64,000 nucleotides of DNA from Actinomadura rayongensis (GCF_009831215.1 NZ_WUTW01000008.1:124001-188000); one strand, 5' to 3'; positions 24,522-33,369 are shown, numbered from the stretch's first letter. A program made the numbers and translations. Notes: generated by a model from the sequence alone, not told the origin.

Positions 24522-24642
24522 TACGGGCGGTCCCCGAGACCGCTGGTATCTGAGGGAGGGTCGCGACGTTGCCCGCACGCTACGGGGACGCGCGTCGGAA
24601 GGGCGGGCCGTCCGCCCCTCCCCAGCATCCCTAGGGGAGATC

Positions 24643-24834
24643 ATGCAAATGATCAAGCGGGTCAAGGCGGGGGAGCGGAAGCTAGCCGAGCGGGTGAGCT
24701 GGGCCGTCCTGCGTCGTTGGGGCAGGCGCGGCACGGTCCTCGTCGCGTGCGCGCTCGGCGCCGCCCTCGGCAGGGCTGTCGCTGATGGGATCATCGGCGA
24801 GGCGTGGGAACTGGTCCGGCACCTGCTCGTCTGA
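24643..24834 (+). CDS. Small membrane protein in plus-strand island
   Basis: A 63-residue protein (61 if ATG 24649 is used, which is better spaced from GGGGAG). It has a basic amphipathic start (MIKRVKAGERKLAERVSWAVLRRWGRRG), one membrane helix (TVLVACALGAALGRAVADGIIG) and a short tail. A perfect 14-bp terminator hairpin stands between its stop and the convergent scaffold gene, which supports a real plus-strand transcript. In a prophage such a gene between structural genes fits a lysogenic-conversion (moron) gene. Function unknown. Confidence 0.55.
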   Translation: MQMIKRVKAGERKLAERVSWAVLRRWGRRGTVLVACALGAALGRAVADGIIGEAWELVRHLLV

Positions 24835-24848
24835 CGCCTGATGCGCAG

Positions 24849-24881
24849 TCTGTGCCCGCCCCTGACCGGGGCGGGCACAGA
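24849..24881. terminator. Strong hairpin between convergent genes
   Basis: TCTGTGCCCGCCCC (24849-24862) and its perfect complement (24868-24881) with a 5-nt loop. It lies between the plus-strand small gene (stop 24834) and the minus-strand scaffold gene (stop 24888) and could end both transcripts. Confidence 0.75.
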
Positions 24882-24887
24882 CTACGA

Positions 24888-25465
24888 CTAGCTGCCGGAG
24901 CCGAAGAACTCCTTGTCGAAGTCGGTGACCGTGTACGTGTCGTAGCCCTGGGCGGCGGGGCCGCCCCCGGCGGTTCCGAGGCCGACGTCGCGGGCGGACG
25001 GTACAGGCGGTTCGGCGTCTACGAGGTAGGGCTTGGCTTCGGCGACCGCCGCCAGCGCGGCCGTACCGCGTCCGTGTCGATCTCGCCGTCCGCTCCGATC
25101 TCGATGGAGTCCAGGTCGGCCAGGCGCAGCGCGTCGCCGACGTCGCGGAACTTCAGGGCGGCTGCGGCCCCGCGCGCTTCGGCGTCCCGCAACCGCCGCG
25201 CGAACTTGGCGGCGGTCTCGCGGGCGGCCTCGGCGCGGGCCTGCGCGACAGCCTTCTCCGCCTCGGTGCGGGTCTGGTCCTCAAGTTCGGTGACCCGCGC
25301 CTCGGCGGCGCGCAGCTTGGTCCGCCAGGCCGCGTTCTCGCGGCGGAGCTTGGCGACCTCGGCGTCACGCTCACCGACGTCCGGTGCGTCCGCGGGCGGG
25401 TCGGCGGGTGAGTTGGCGGGCGGGGCCAGGACCGGCACGGCGGGGCTGGGCATGGGGTCGGTCAT
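24888..25465 (-). CDS. Scaffold protein, reading frame broken near 25061
   Basis: Start ATG 25465 and the first 135 residues (MTDPMPSPAVPVLAPPAN, then a coiled coil ERDAEVAKLRRENAAWRTKL to ALKFRDVGDALRLADLDSIEIGADGEIDTDAV) are a typical phage scaffold. In that frame translation goes into Arg/Pro/Ser nonsense and stops at 25019. One base back, at 25061, the sequence continues perfectly: ALAAVAEAKPYLV...QGYDTYTVTDFDKEFFGSGS to the stop at 24888. Either one G is missing from the run CGG-CCG, or a -1 shift is used. Without the C-terminus the scaffold would probably not bind the coat. Confidence 0.8.
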
Positions 25466-26475
25466 GTGAAGCCTCCTGGGCTGAGGTGAAGGGATTCGGT
25501 GAGCCACCCGTTGCGGGCGAGTTCGGTGCGGAGCCGGGCCGGGTCGGTTCCGTAGCGGGCGCGCAGCCATGCCAGCGACCGTTTCGGCCGTCCCGCGTGG
25601 TGGACGGTCAGGTCGGCGGGGTCCTGGAAGCCGAGCGAGCGGGCGAGGGCCTGTTCGCTCGTGCGGATGCTGAACTTGCGGCGGGTCTGGCCCTGGACGA
25701 CGGCGGAGACGCTGACGCCCTGCCGCACGGCTTCGACGGCTTCGGGGTTCCCGCGCATGGCGGCGAGCTGCTGTTCGGGCGTCATCTCGCCGAACAGCGC
25801 GGAGGGCCGGTGCGCGGCGGGGACGCCCCCGACTTCGCCTCGGCCGGCAAGGTGGTAGACGGGGACGTGGGTGCATCCGGCGCACCCGGGATGCCGCCGG
25901 AACCCCTCGGAGAAGACGTAGCGCTTGCCCGCCAGGACCAGGCACCGCCCGCACGCGGGCAGCGTGACGAGCCGTTCATAGCCGATCACGCGGTCGTCCA
26001 GGGACAGCGAACCGGACAGGTACTCGCGGTGCGCGTCGGCGACCTCCGAACGGACCATTCGGCCGAGCCGGGGCAGCGTCGCCGACCATGCGGCCCCGGG
26101 CGGTTCCCCGGCGGCGATCCGCCGCCGCATGGTGCCGACGAGCCCGGCGAGCACGCGCGCCAGGTCGTAGCCCGCGCTCGTGCGGCCCATCACCGCGCGG
26201 GGCGACAGGTACGGGCCGGGCGCGGGACCGGCTCCGCACGCCTGCGCGTGTTCCTCCAGGTAGGCCAAAGCGACCAGGGCCGCCGAGTTCTGCGCGGCCG
26301 TCACCACGTCGGCGACGGCGGGCGCCAGGTCTTCCCACTGGGGTTCGACGGCCCCGCCCGCGTCCACCTGGGCGTGCAGGTCGGCGGCCTGGACGGCGGC
26401 GCGGGCGGCGATGGCGCCGAGCATGTCAGCGGCCCAGGTCGCCACCGAAAGACTCGCTGCCGTCACCAGCGCCAT
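25462..26475 (-). CDS. MuF-like head morphogenesis protein
   Basis: A 337-residue protein directly after the portal gene, overlapping both neighbours by one or four bases. RMVRSEVADAHREYLSG and the Cys/His stretch CGRCLVLAGKRYVFSEGFRRHPGCAGCTHVPV (Cys pairs and a His) are typical of actinophage capsid-maturation proteins of the Mu gpF/SPP1 gp7 type. It is thought to enter the head with the DNA or aid assembly. No toxin domain is visible at the C-terminus, which is a short basic helical region. Confidence 0.8.
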   Translation of the reverse strand: MALVTAASLSVATWAADMLGAIAARAAVQAADLHAQVDAGGAVEPQWEDLAPAVADVVTAAQNSAALVALAYLEEHAQACGAGPAPGPYLSPRAVMGRTSAGYDLARVLAGLVGTMRRRIAAGEPPGAAWSATLPRLGRMVRSEVADAHREYLSGSLSLDDRVIGYERLVTLPACGRCLVLAGKRYVFSEGFRRHPGCAGCTHVPVYHLAGRGEVGGVPAAHRPSALFGEMTPEQQLAAMRGNPEAVEAVRQGVSVSAVVQGQTRRKFSIRTSEQALARSLGFQDPADLTVHHAGRPKRSLAWLRARYGTDPARLRTELARNGWLTESLHLSPGGFT

Positions 26476-27833
26476 CAGGCGGCGTCCGGCACGTCGAGCG
26501 GGTCATGCTGGCGGGCGGCGAACGCCCCGGCGACCTCCGCTTGGGTCGCCCGTGTGGTCGCGCGGGCCTGCATGTCCTGCCACCGCTTGATCAGCGTCGG
26601 CGATGCGCCGTACCGCTCCCACAGCGCTTCCTGCGGGACGCCGATCGGAGGTGCGCCGAGCTTGGACAAGGCGTCCACGAGTTGGGCTTCCGACCGTGCC
26701 TCGGTGTCGGCCCAGTGCGGCTCGACGGTTGCGACGCGCCCGCCCGCGAGCCGGACCAGCTCCATCACGTCGGCCCACGACTCGCCGAGTGAGAGCTGCT
26801 TGTGTCGCACCTTGGCCGACAGCCCGGCCTCCGCAGCTTTGAGCGCTTCGGCCGAGAGGTTGACCATCTCCCCGAGCAGGTAGTGAGCGGGCACGGCCGA
26901 GATCGCCGAGAGCTGCCGCACCAGCGATTCCAGGACCGTGACGTAGTTCGCCAGGTTGGATTCGGAGAACTCGCCGAACTTGGCCTCGGGGTTGTCGCTG
27001 ACCCACAGCCGGTCCACGGCGGAGTTGAACGGCTCGACCGGGTCGCCGTTCTCATCGACGGGGATCACCAGCCCCGCCGCCCAGCGCTGCCGGAACGCAG
27101 CGACCAGCATGGCGAGCTGCATGTGCAGGTTCGTCGCGTTGATGCGCTCTTGGATCGGGATCAGCGGCGCGATCTCGCTCATCACGCGGCCCAGGAGGTC
27201 CCGGTTGTTCGAAAACTCCACGAACGGCACCCGGCCCAGCGGGTTGGGCACGGGCGGCCCGTCCGGCGTCCACTCGCCGGTCTTGTCGGGGCGGGTGTAG
27301 CGCTGAACCCGCTGCGCGTCGTAGAGGAACGCGGTCTCGCCGGGCGGCTCGTCCGGCCCGGCCGCCCAGCTCTTGACCGCCCACAGCGGCGAGAAGTCCA
27401 GCGACGAGCGGGCGACGTACACCCGCCGCGCCGACTCGCCCCGGATCGTCGGTGTCGCCGGGTCGGCGGGGTTCGGCCACACCGACACATATGACTGGCC
27501 GAGAGTGAGGGCTTCGGTGTGGACGAGCGTGGAGGCGTGCGGCATCCGGTTCGCGCGCCAGATCCGCCACGCCTCGCGGTCGGTCTCGGCGTCGTCGGTG
27601 TCCTCGGCGGTCCAGCCGTCCAGGCGAAGCCGCTCGGTGATGCTGTCGATCACCAGCCGCAACCACGCCGACGAGGCGGTGTCCACGATCTTGCGGTACT
27701 CGTCCGCTGCTTTGCGCGGGATGTAGGGGCGCGGATGGTCGCCCACGTACCAGGCGTGCAGGCGGTCCAGGGACCCGCGCTGGGTGCGCAGCGCGTCCAG
27801 CCCGCGCGTCAGGCGGGCGTCGATCTCGGGCAT
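26475..27833 (-). CDS. Phage portal protein (SPP1 gp6-like)
   Basis: A 452-residue protein starting at ATG 27833. Key stretches are LHAWYVGDHPRPYIP, YRKIVDTASSAWLRLVIDSITERL, GRVPFVEFSNNRDLLGRVMSEIAPLIPIQERINATNLHMQLA and SAEALKAAEAGLSAKVRHKQLSLGESW, the normal core of the gp6-like portal family. Twelve copies form the DNA channel and bind terminase. Gene order terL-portal-MuF is standard. Confidence 0.92.
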   Translation of the reverse strand: MPEIDARLTRGLDALRTQRGSLDRLHAWYVGDHPRPYIPRKAADEYRKIVDTASSAWLRLVIDSITERLRLDGWTAEDTDDAETDREAWRIWRANRMPHASTLVHTEALTLGQSYVSVWPNPADPATPTIRGESARRVYVARSSLDFSPLWAVKSWAAGPDEPPGETAFLYDAQRVQRYTRPDKTGEWTPDGPPVPNPLGRVPFVEFSNNRDLLGRVMSEIAPLIPIQERINATNLHMQLAMLVAAFRQRWAAGLVIPVDENGDPVEPFNSAVDRLWVSDNPEAKFGEFSESNLANYVTVLESLVRQLSAISAVPAHYLLGEMVNLSAEALKAAEAGLSAKVRHKQLSLGESWADVMELVRLAGGRVATVEPHWADTEARSEAQLVDALSKLGAPPIGVPQEALWERYGASPTLIKRWQDMQARATTRATQAEVAGAFAARQHDPLDVPDAA

Positions 27834-27877
27834 GGGTCGCCCCTCCAGGGTTGTGCGGATCGGGAGGTGCGCGGGCG

Positions 27878-29557
27878 CTAGAAGCCCACGAGGCGGCCCG
27901 GCCTGCGCTCGTTGCGCGCACGGGTGCGCCAGGCGGCGACGGCCATAGCGGCGGTCAGAACAGCGTCGATGCGCTTGCTCTGCCCGCCGGTTCCGGCGCG
28001 TCGCGGCTTGACCGGCTTGATCAGCTCGGGATCGTCGGCCGCCCGCTTGACCTCGACGGCGTCGAAGCACCAGCGGGCGACCGGGTTGGCATGGTGGCGG
28101 ACGCGCTGCGAGCGCATGAGCGCCATCAGCTCGGTCATGCCGGGGCTGAGCCCGGCGAACGTCTGCGGCACGGGCACCAGCTCGACGGACGGGCCGACCC
28201 GCTTGGCGATCTCCTGCACCGCCGGCTCACCGGACCAGGGGTCGTAGGCGATCTCAGCGAGCGTGACCGCGCGGGCGTCCTCAGAGATCGCGGCGTAAAC
28301 GGCGTCGTAGTCGATGACGTCGCCCTCGGTCAGCGTCAGCCAGCCGTCCCGAACCCACGCGTGCGCGCTCCCGCCGGTGGCCTTGGCCAGGGCCGGGAGA
28401 GCCGCTTCGGGAAGCCAGTGCCGCCACACCACGTCCGCGCCGCCGTCCGCGTCGGGCACGACCAGGCACCAGCTCGTGAGGTCGAGTTTCGCGCTCAGGT
28501 CCAGCCCGGCGAACGCCTTGGCCGGACGGCCGGCGGGGGTGACAAACCGCCACTCGGGCGACGGCCACGGCTCCCCGGCGCAGCGGTCGAACAGGTCCAT
28601 CGGGCACCAGCGCAACGTTTGCGACACCCACTGGTTCAACCTGAACTGGCGGAAGACGTTCTCCTGCGCGGGGTCCTCGCGGGCCTCGGCCGCTTCCTGC
28701 CGCAACGTCTCCATGCTGAGGAAGTCGCCGAGCGCGGGATTGGCCTTCGGCCAGTTCGCCTCGTCCCACGGGTCGGCGTCGGCGGCGACCTCGGCGACGT
28801 AGGCGAACCGGTTCGGGGCGCTGCCCGGGTCTTCAAGGACGCGGCGCGCCCTGTCGTACTCGGCGTAGCAGAACGAGTCCCGGTCGCTGCCCGCCGTGGT
28901 CGTGGCGATGAGAAGGGACTGAGTCCGCGCGCCCGCCCCGGTCCTTAGAGCGTTCCATAGGTCGCCGGACGGCGCGGTCAGCAACTCGTCGTAGATCGCG
29001 CCGTGCGGGTTGCTCCCGAGAGCGCCCGATGCGTCAGCCGGGATGACCTCGTAGAACGATGCGGTGGACTCGTCTACGATCCGCCGTGCGTGGTCCTTCA
29101 CCGTCAGCCGCTTCGACAGCACGGGCGACAGCCGCACCATGCGGGCTGCCACGTCGTAGACGAGGCGCGCCTGATCACGGTCCTTTGCGCAGCCGTAGAT
29201 CTCCGCGCCTTCCTCGCCGTCCGCGACGAGCAGGTAGAGCGCAATCCCCGCCGCAAGCTCCGTCTTGCCGTTCTTTCGGGCGAGGCTGATGAACGCGATC
29301 CGGTACCGGCGCACGTACAATCCCGCGTGCTCGTCCCACCGGACCTCACCGAACAGCGGGCGCAAGATACCGTGCTCCTGCCAGGGGGCGAGCCGGAACG
29401 CCTGCCGCGCCCATCGGCCTTTGGTGTGGACGAGCAGTTCGTGAAAGAACGCGACCACGTGCTCGGCCCGCTGGCGGCAGTGGTGGTCTCCGCGCTTGCG
29501 GCACCGCTTCCCGTCGAACGTCCGGCCGCAAGTCGGGGGGTCGCGGGGTGCGGGCAT
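27878..29557 (-). CDS. terL: Terminase large subunit
   Basis: A 559-residue DNA-packaging motor. The N-terminus has a Cys/His cluster (CGRTFDGKRCRKRGDHHC). The ATPase follows with Walker A SLARKNGKTE (about 91-100, Lys 97) and Walker B HGAIYDELLT. The C-terminal RNase H-like nuclease starts with FAGLDLSAKLDLTSW, its first metal Asp, and KRIDAVLTAAMAVAAW is near the end. The length is normal. The plus-strand gene to its right separates it from terS. Confidence 0.93.
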   Translation of the reverse strand: MPAPRDPPTCGRTFDGKRCRKRGDHHCRQRAEHVVAFFHELLVHTKGRWARQAFRLAPWQEHGILRPLFGEVRWDEHAGLYVRRYRIAFISLARKNGKTELAAGIALYLLVADGEEGAEIYGCAKDRDQARLVYDVAARMVRLSPVLSKRLTVKDHARRIVDESTASFYEVIPADASGALGSNPHGAIYDELLTAPSGDLWNALRTGAGARTQSLLIATTTAGSDRDSFCYAEYDRARRVLEDPGSAPNRFAYVAEVAADADPWDEANWPKANPALGDFLSMETLRQEAAEAREDPAQENVFRQFRLNQWVSQTLRWCPMDLFDRCAGEPWPSPEWRFVTPAGRPAKAFAGLDLSAKLDLTSWCLVVPDADGGADVVWRHWLPEAALPALAKATGGSAHAWVRDGWLTLTEGDVIDYDAVYAAISEDARAVTLAEIAYDPWSGEPAVQEIAKRVGPSVELVPVPQTFAGLSPGMTELMALMRSQRVRHHANPVARWCFDAVEVKRAADDPELIKPVKPRRAGTGGQSKRIDAVLTAAMAVAAWRTRARNERRPGRLVGF

Positions 29558-29584
29558 GGGGCTACTCCTGGTAGGACTGAGCGC

Positions 29585-30214
29585 GTGAGCGCCATAGGGA
29601 TCGCACTAATCGGGGTCGGCGGCACTGCCGTAGGTGCGATAAGCGCGTCACTCGGCGGAATTGGGCAAAAGGCATATGAGTTCCGCGCCGAAGCGCGAAG
29701 GGAACGCAACGCCGAACAACGACGAGAACAAAAGGATTCCGCGACCGAGCTGCTAACCGTCCTAGGCGAACTCCGCGAACTTCCCGAACGGCCACGCGAC
29801 GGAGAGAACGCCAAGCAGTGGGATGAATTGCGCGGTAGTCTGATGCTTCGAGTCGCCGAACTCTGCGAAGCCCTCCGCGAGCCGCGACTTGTGATGCGCT
29901 CGAAGCCATTCCATGCCCTGGCCCGCTTTGGCTTTATGAAAGCCCTGGACCGCATGCTCAATGAGGAACTCGCACGATTTATCCTCGTACGCGACCTCGA
30001 AAGGGCTATAAAAAAGTTTCTCGGAGGGCTTCCGATTCCCAAACTCGACTCCGACGCCCAATGGGTACATGATATGGTCGATAGTTACGACAAATTCCTC
30101 CGGGATTTGCTGAAGTCGGGAATTAGGGGTTATGGTCGATCGCGAATCTGGCGTGAGGCTCGATGGCGGCGCAGGCGAAGGATGCGAAAGAACTTTCGTG
30201 CCGAAAGCAAATAG
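29585..30214 (+). CDS. Membrane-anchored coiled-coil protein, putative moron gene
   Basis: A 209-residue protein on the plus strand between the minus-strand terS and terL genes. GTG 29585 is preceded by GGTAGGACTGA. The N-terminus is a glycine-rich membrane helix (IGIALIGVGGTAVGAISASLGGIG), followed by a highly charged coiled coil (EFRAEARRERNAEQRREQKDSATELL) and a basic C-terminus (WREARWRRRRRMRKNF). Base composition is much lower in GC than the neighbours, with many A/T-ending codons. Opposite orientation, foreign composition and membrane anchoring fit a lysogenic-conversion gene, possibly for superinfection exclusion. The function is not proven. Confidence 0.65.
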   Translation: MSAIGIALIGVGGTAVGAISASLGGIGQKAYEFRAEARRERNAEQRREQKDSATELLTVLGELRELPERPRDGENAKQWDELRGSLMLRVAELCEALREPRLVMRSKPFHALARFGFMKALDRMLNEELARFILVRDLERAIKKFLGGLPIPKLDSDAQWVHDMVDSYDKFLRDLLKSGIRGYGRSRIWREARWRRRRRMRKNFRAESK

Positions 30215-30223
30215 CCGGATCTG

Positions 30224-30676
30224 CTAGCCGAGTAGCCGCGCGGCGGCGTCCTCGGCGACGTGCTCGACGGCCAGGTGAACGCGGCTTGCCGGGGTCAGGC
30301 CGAACTCGCGGGCGAGCGTCAGCATCGTCCGAGCCGCCTCCCGCTGGACGCGGACGGCGGGGTTGGTGCGCACGGCCCCGTCGCGGTCCTTGATGAGTGG
30401 CCCGGCCCGGTGGACCATGACCGAGGCTTGGGCGTGCAGTTCGACGGCTTCGACGTAGGCGTGCAGGGCGGCGGTGTCGGCGCGGTGGGCGAGCCGCATG
30501 GCGGCCAGTTCGGCGACGACGTGGTCCCAGATCGCGCGTCCGGCTTCGTCTAGCTCTGCCGGCGGTTGGGGAAGTCCTTCGGCGGGCTGGGGTTCGTCGG
30601 TGTTGATCCGGTAGGGCTTTTCTCCGTGCAGGACGCGGAGCGACGTGGGTTTAGGTGCGGGGCCGCGTCGTCCCAT
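30224..30676 (-). CDS. terS: Terminase small subunit, P27 family
   Basis: A 150-residue protein with the family start MGRRGPAPKPTSLRVLHGEKPYRIN, a helical body (DEAGRAIWDHVVAELAAMRLAHRADTAALHAYVEAVE) and the C-terminal REAARTMLTLAREFGLTPASRV. P27-type small terminases recognise the packaging site and recruit TerL. Its start lies inside the 3' end of the TET-like gene (26-base overlap), so packaging and modification genes share a transcript. Confidence 0.88.
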   Translation of the reverse strand: MGRRGPAPKPTSLRVLHGEKPYRINTDEPQPAEGLPQPPAELDEAGRAIWDHVVAELAAMRLAHRADTAALHAYVEAVELHAQASVMVHRAGPLIKDRDGAVRTNPAVRVQREAARTMLTLAREFGLTPASRVHLAVEHVAEDAAARLLG

Positions 30677-31595
30677 ACAGATCAGCCTCCGTGAGCTTGC
30701 CTGCGAACTGGTTGCGTTTCTCGGCGATGGCTTCGGCTTTGCGGGCTTCCTCGGCGAGCGGTCCGCAGCCGGTCATGCGCTCGCGGAAGTAGGCCACGAC
30801 CGAGATCCGTTCGGCTCCGCAGCATGCGCGCATCCGGTCGTCCCGCACCCCGTGCGGGCAGCTCATGGCGGTGTTGCCGTGCCATTGGTGGGCGTCCATC
30901 AGCATCAGGTCGCCGTCCGCCATGTCGGCGGCGATGCGCCATTCGGGGAAGACCAGGCGGCCCCCGCTGTAGGCGCCGCGCCGCAGGACGGCGAGGGTGG
31001 AGAACCCGGCGGCCAGGTCTCCGGCGTCCTGGTGGACACCGGTCGGGTAGGTGTTGTTGACGGTGACCGTCGAGAACACGGTGCCGGGGACGATGTAGTC
31101 GGCGTGGGTGCGGGCGACCTCGGCGGCTTGGGCGGCGTGCCGGTCGGGCACGTGCTCGGCGAGCGCGGCCGACATTGACCGCAGTAGCGGGCGCAGTCGC
31201 TCGTACTCGGGCAGGTGGTCCCCGGTCCAGGCGGTCAACCGGCAGTACGTCTGGCGCTGCGCGGTCTCCAGCGAGCCGATCACGGCTGAGGCGATTCGCT
31301 TGGCGCGGGTGCGCTGCTGCCCGGGGATCGGCCGCCGCCGTGTCCCCGACGCAAGGCCCCGGTTGTCGCTCTTGAGGTTGCGGAGTCCATGCAGCACCTC
31401 GTAGACCTCGGGATGGTCGGCGAGGACGGGCGATAGGTGGCCGGGCAGGTACACGCACAGCGGACGGCCGTCGGGCATCAGCACGCGGGCCGGGCCGGTC
31501 AACAGGACGTCGTGGTCAGCGTCGCCGAGCACCTTCCCGCGCATCCCGGTGAGCGCGTCGGGATGGGTCCGGGTGCGTAGCCGCATCTCGATCAC
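30651..31595 (-). CDS. TET/JBP-family 2-oxoglutarate Fe(II) dioxygenase
   Basis: A 314-residue protein. The core STVTVNNTYPTGVHQDAGDLAAGFSTL gives the iron ligands H188 and D190, DAHQWHGN gives the second His (H239), and AERISVVAYFRE (262-273) carries the Arg for 2-oxoglutarate. The beta strands LRRGAYSGGRLVFPEWRIAADMADGDLMLMDAHQWHGN match the TET/JBP pattern, in which 5-methyl groups of pyrimidines in DNA are hydroxylated. GTG 31595 overlaps the glycosyltransferase stop (GTGA). With the C5-methyltransferase and glycosyltransferase nearby it probably makes 5-hydroxymethylcytosine in phage DNA. A protein hydroxylase is a less likely alternative. Confidence 0.8.
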   Translation of the reverse strand: MIEMRLRTRTHPDALTGMRGKVLGDADHDVLLTGPARVLMPDGRPLCVYLPGHLSPVLADHPEVYEVLHGLRNLKSDNRGLASGTRRRPIPGQQRTRAKRIASAVIGSLETAQRQTYCRLTAWTGDHLPEYERLRPLLRSMSAALAEHVPDRHAAQAAEVARTHADYIVPGTVFSTVTVNNTYPTGVHQDAGDLAAGFSTLAVLRRGAYSGGRLVFPEWRIAADMADGDLMLMDAHQWHGNTAMSCPHGVRDDRMRACCGAERISVVAYFRERMTGCGPLAEEARKAEAIAEKRNQFAGKLTEADLYGTTRPRT

Positions 31596-32584
31596 GGGAC
31601 CGTCCTTCGTTGGTGGGCGTCCAGGAGCCGGGCGGCCTGGCGGTGCGCGGCGTGCCGCGCCAGCAGCGCGGCCACTGTGCCGGGCGGGGCCGCGCCCGGC
31701 GGTTCGGCAAGTACGGCGGCCAGCTCGCCGGGGTCGGCGGTGACCGCGACCGCGCGCAGCAGCGGGTCGTCGTGCCCGGTGCCGAACCATCCGGCGTTCA
31801 GCAGCAGTCGCGCCCCGCCGTCGAGGGCTTCCAGGTGGGTGTACTGCGTGCCGCCGCCGTCCCCGTCGATGGTGGACATGTCCACGGCCCAGTGCGCGGA
31901 CGCGGCCAACCCCGCGCCCGCCCATAGGTCGCGGGTGTCGAACGGCCCCCGGTAAGAGCGGCGCCAGCCGGGGAAGTCCGCGGTGAGCTTGTGGTGGGTG
32001 AACAGCCGGTTCTCCGCGCCGTGCAGCTCGACGCGCTTGCCGGGCGCAAGCCGGGTGTTCGCCGCCGCGATGGCGTCGGTGTGCTTGTCCCAGTCCAAGC
32101 GGGCGAAGCTGACGGCGTGGCGAGTGCGGGCCGGGGCCGGGTGCGGCGAGCGCGCGTAGGGGTGGGCGACGTGGACGGCGGGCAGCCCGAGCGCGGCGAC
32201 GTGCTCGGCGACGGTCGCGCGGATGACGACCACCGGCCGGCGGGTGCCCGACAACGCGCCCGGCATCTCCCCGCGCAGCTCGGTCGGGTCGTGGACGGTG
32301 ATGGACGCGCCCGCGTCGATCAGCTCGGCGACCTGATCGGCCTGCGCCGGGGCGGCGGCGGTGATGTGCAGCGGTTGAAGCCGGGCGATCTCCGCCAGCC
32401 GGTCCAGGGTGGTGTTCTGGTAGGTCAGGTGGCGGAACGGGCGGGGCCGGTGCTCGGCGCGGCGCGTCACCCGCCACAGGTGGACCTCGTGCCCGGCTCG
32501 CCGCAGCCCTTCGGCCAGGTGCGCGGTGTAGGTGGGCCACCCGCCGCGCGTCGGCTGTGCGAGGTAGGCGAGGTGAACGTGCAT
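31592..32584 (-). CDS. GT-B glycosyltransferase, candidate DNA base glycosyltransferase
   Basis: A 330-residue protein. The N-terminus MHVHLAYLAQPTRGGWPTYTAHLAEGLRRAGHEVHLW has the GT4/GT-B signature (Gly-Gly, then a helix ending GHEV). Later are SFARLDWDKHTDAIAAANTRL and GTQYTHLEALDGGARLLLNAGWF, where the acidic residue of the LEALDGG loop is typical of sugar-nucleotide binding. It is between parB-like and TET-like genes with four-base or one-base overlaps, so these three are translated together. A role in adding sugar to 5-hydroxymethylcytosine is inferred from this context. Confidence 0.8.
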   Translation of the reverse strand: MHVHLAYLAQPTRGGWPTYTAHLAEGLRRAGHEVHLWRVTRRAEHRPRPFRHLTYQNTTLDRLAEIARLQPLHITAAAPAQADQVAELIDAGASITVHDPTELRGEMPGALSGTRRPVVVIRATVAEHVAALGLPAVHVAHPYARSPHPAPARTRHAVSFARLDWDKHTDAIAAANTRLAPGKRVELHGAENRLFTHHKLTADFPGWRRSYRGPFDTRDLWAGAGLAASAHWAVDMSTIDGDGGGTQYTHLEALDGGARLLLNAGWFGTGHDDPLLRAVAVTADPGELAAVLAEPPGAAPPGTVAALLARHAAHRQAARLLDAHQRRTVP

Positions 32585-33360
32585 CAGGCGGCCTCGCCGT
32601 CACCCGCGCCACCGTCCGCGTCCTCCTGGCCGTCGTGCTCCTGGTCGTCGTCGGCCTGGTCATCGGCGGTGCGCAGCGCGACCAGCTCGGCGACGAGCGC
32701 GGCGGGGTCGGCGAGGTTCAGCGCGGCGAGGACCACTTCCCCCGACGACACCTCGTCGCCTGCGACCTTCCGCAGTTCGGCGAGCCGGGCCATTGCCGCG
32801 CCGTGCCGCGCCAGAGGCAGCACCACCACGAGTTCCCGCAGCCCGGCGGCGTTGCGCGAGTTGTGCCCGAGCGCGGCGACCCGGGCGTCTTCCTCTTCGG
32901 GCGTCTCGGCGTAGGCCGCGTCCGTGCTCGGCGGGGTGACGGTCGGGATGACGTCCAGCTCGGCGCGCAGGTCTTCCAGCTCGTCCAGGCCATAGCCGGT
33001 GCCCGCCAGCACGTTCGGAGACGCGGCGAGGTCTTCCAGCAGCGACAGGAGCCCGGCGTCGTCGTAGACCGCGCGGTCGGCGGTGCGGTTGTCGGCGAGC
33101 ATCACCCGCTTGGCGCGGTCATCGGAGACGTCGAGCCAGATGACCGGGATCTCGTTCGCCCGCTTGGACTGGAGCGCAAGCCAGCGGTGCGTCCCGACCA
33201 GGATGTGCCCGGTGCTGCGCTGGGCGACGACCGCGCCGTACCACCCGTTCGCCTCGACCGAATCGGCGATGGCGTCGGTGTCGCCCCGGCGGGGGTTGTC
33301 GGGGTGCGGCTGGACCTGGTCGATCGGGACCACTTCGTACCGCTGGTCGGGAAGCTGCAT
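32584..33360 (-). CDS. ParB/Srx-domain protein of the modification operon
   Basis: A 258-residue protein from ATG 33360 (GGAGA upstream). The ParB-like nuclease domain is at 1-90: VVPIDQVQPHPDNPRRGDTDAIADSVEANGWYGAVVAQRSTGHILVGTHRWLAL, including the GTHR box. The C-terminus is a highly acidic tail (ADDQADDDQEHDGQEDADGG). Such proteins are often linked to DNA-modification and methylase genes in phages. It is the first gene of the parB-GT-TET-terS run. A GTAAC-N5-GTTAC palindrome lies 10 bases before the start codon. Confidence 0.8.
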   Translation of the reverse strand: MQLPDQRYEVVPIDQVQPHPDNPRRGDTDAIADSVEANGWYGAVVAQRSTGHILVGTHRWLALQSKRANEIPVIWLDVSDDRAKRVMLADNRTADRAVYDDAGLLSLLEDLAASPNVLAGTGYGLDELEDLRAELDVIPTVTPPSTDAAYAETPEEEDARVAALGHNSRNAAGLRELVVVLPLARHGAAMARLAELRKVAGDEVSSGEVVLAALNLADPAALVAELVALRTADDQADDDQEHDGQEDADGGAGDGEAA

Positions 33361-33369
33361 CGTCTCTCC

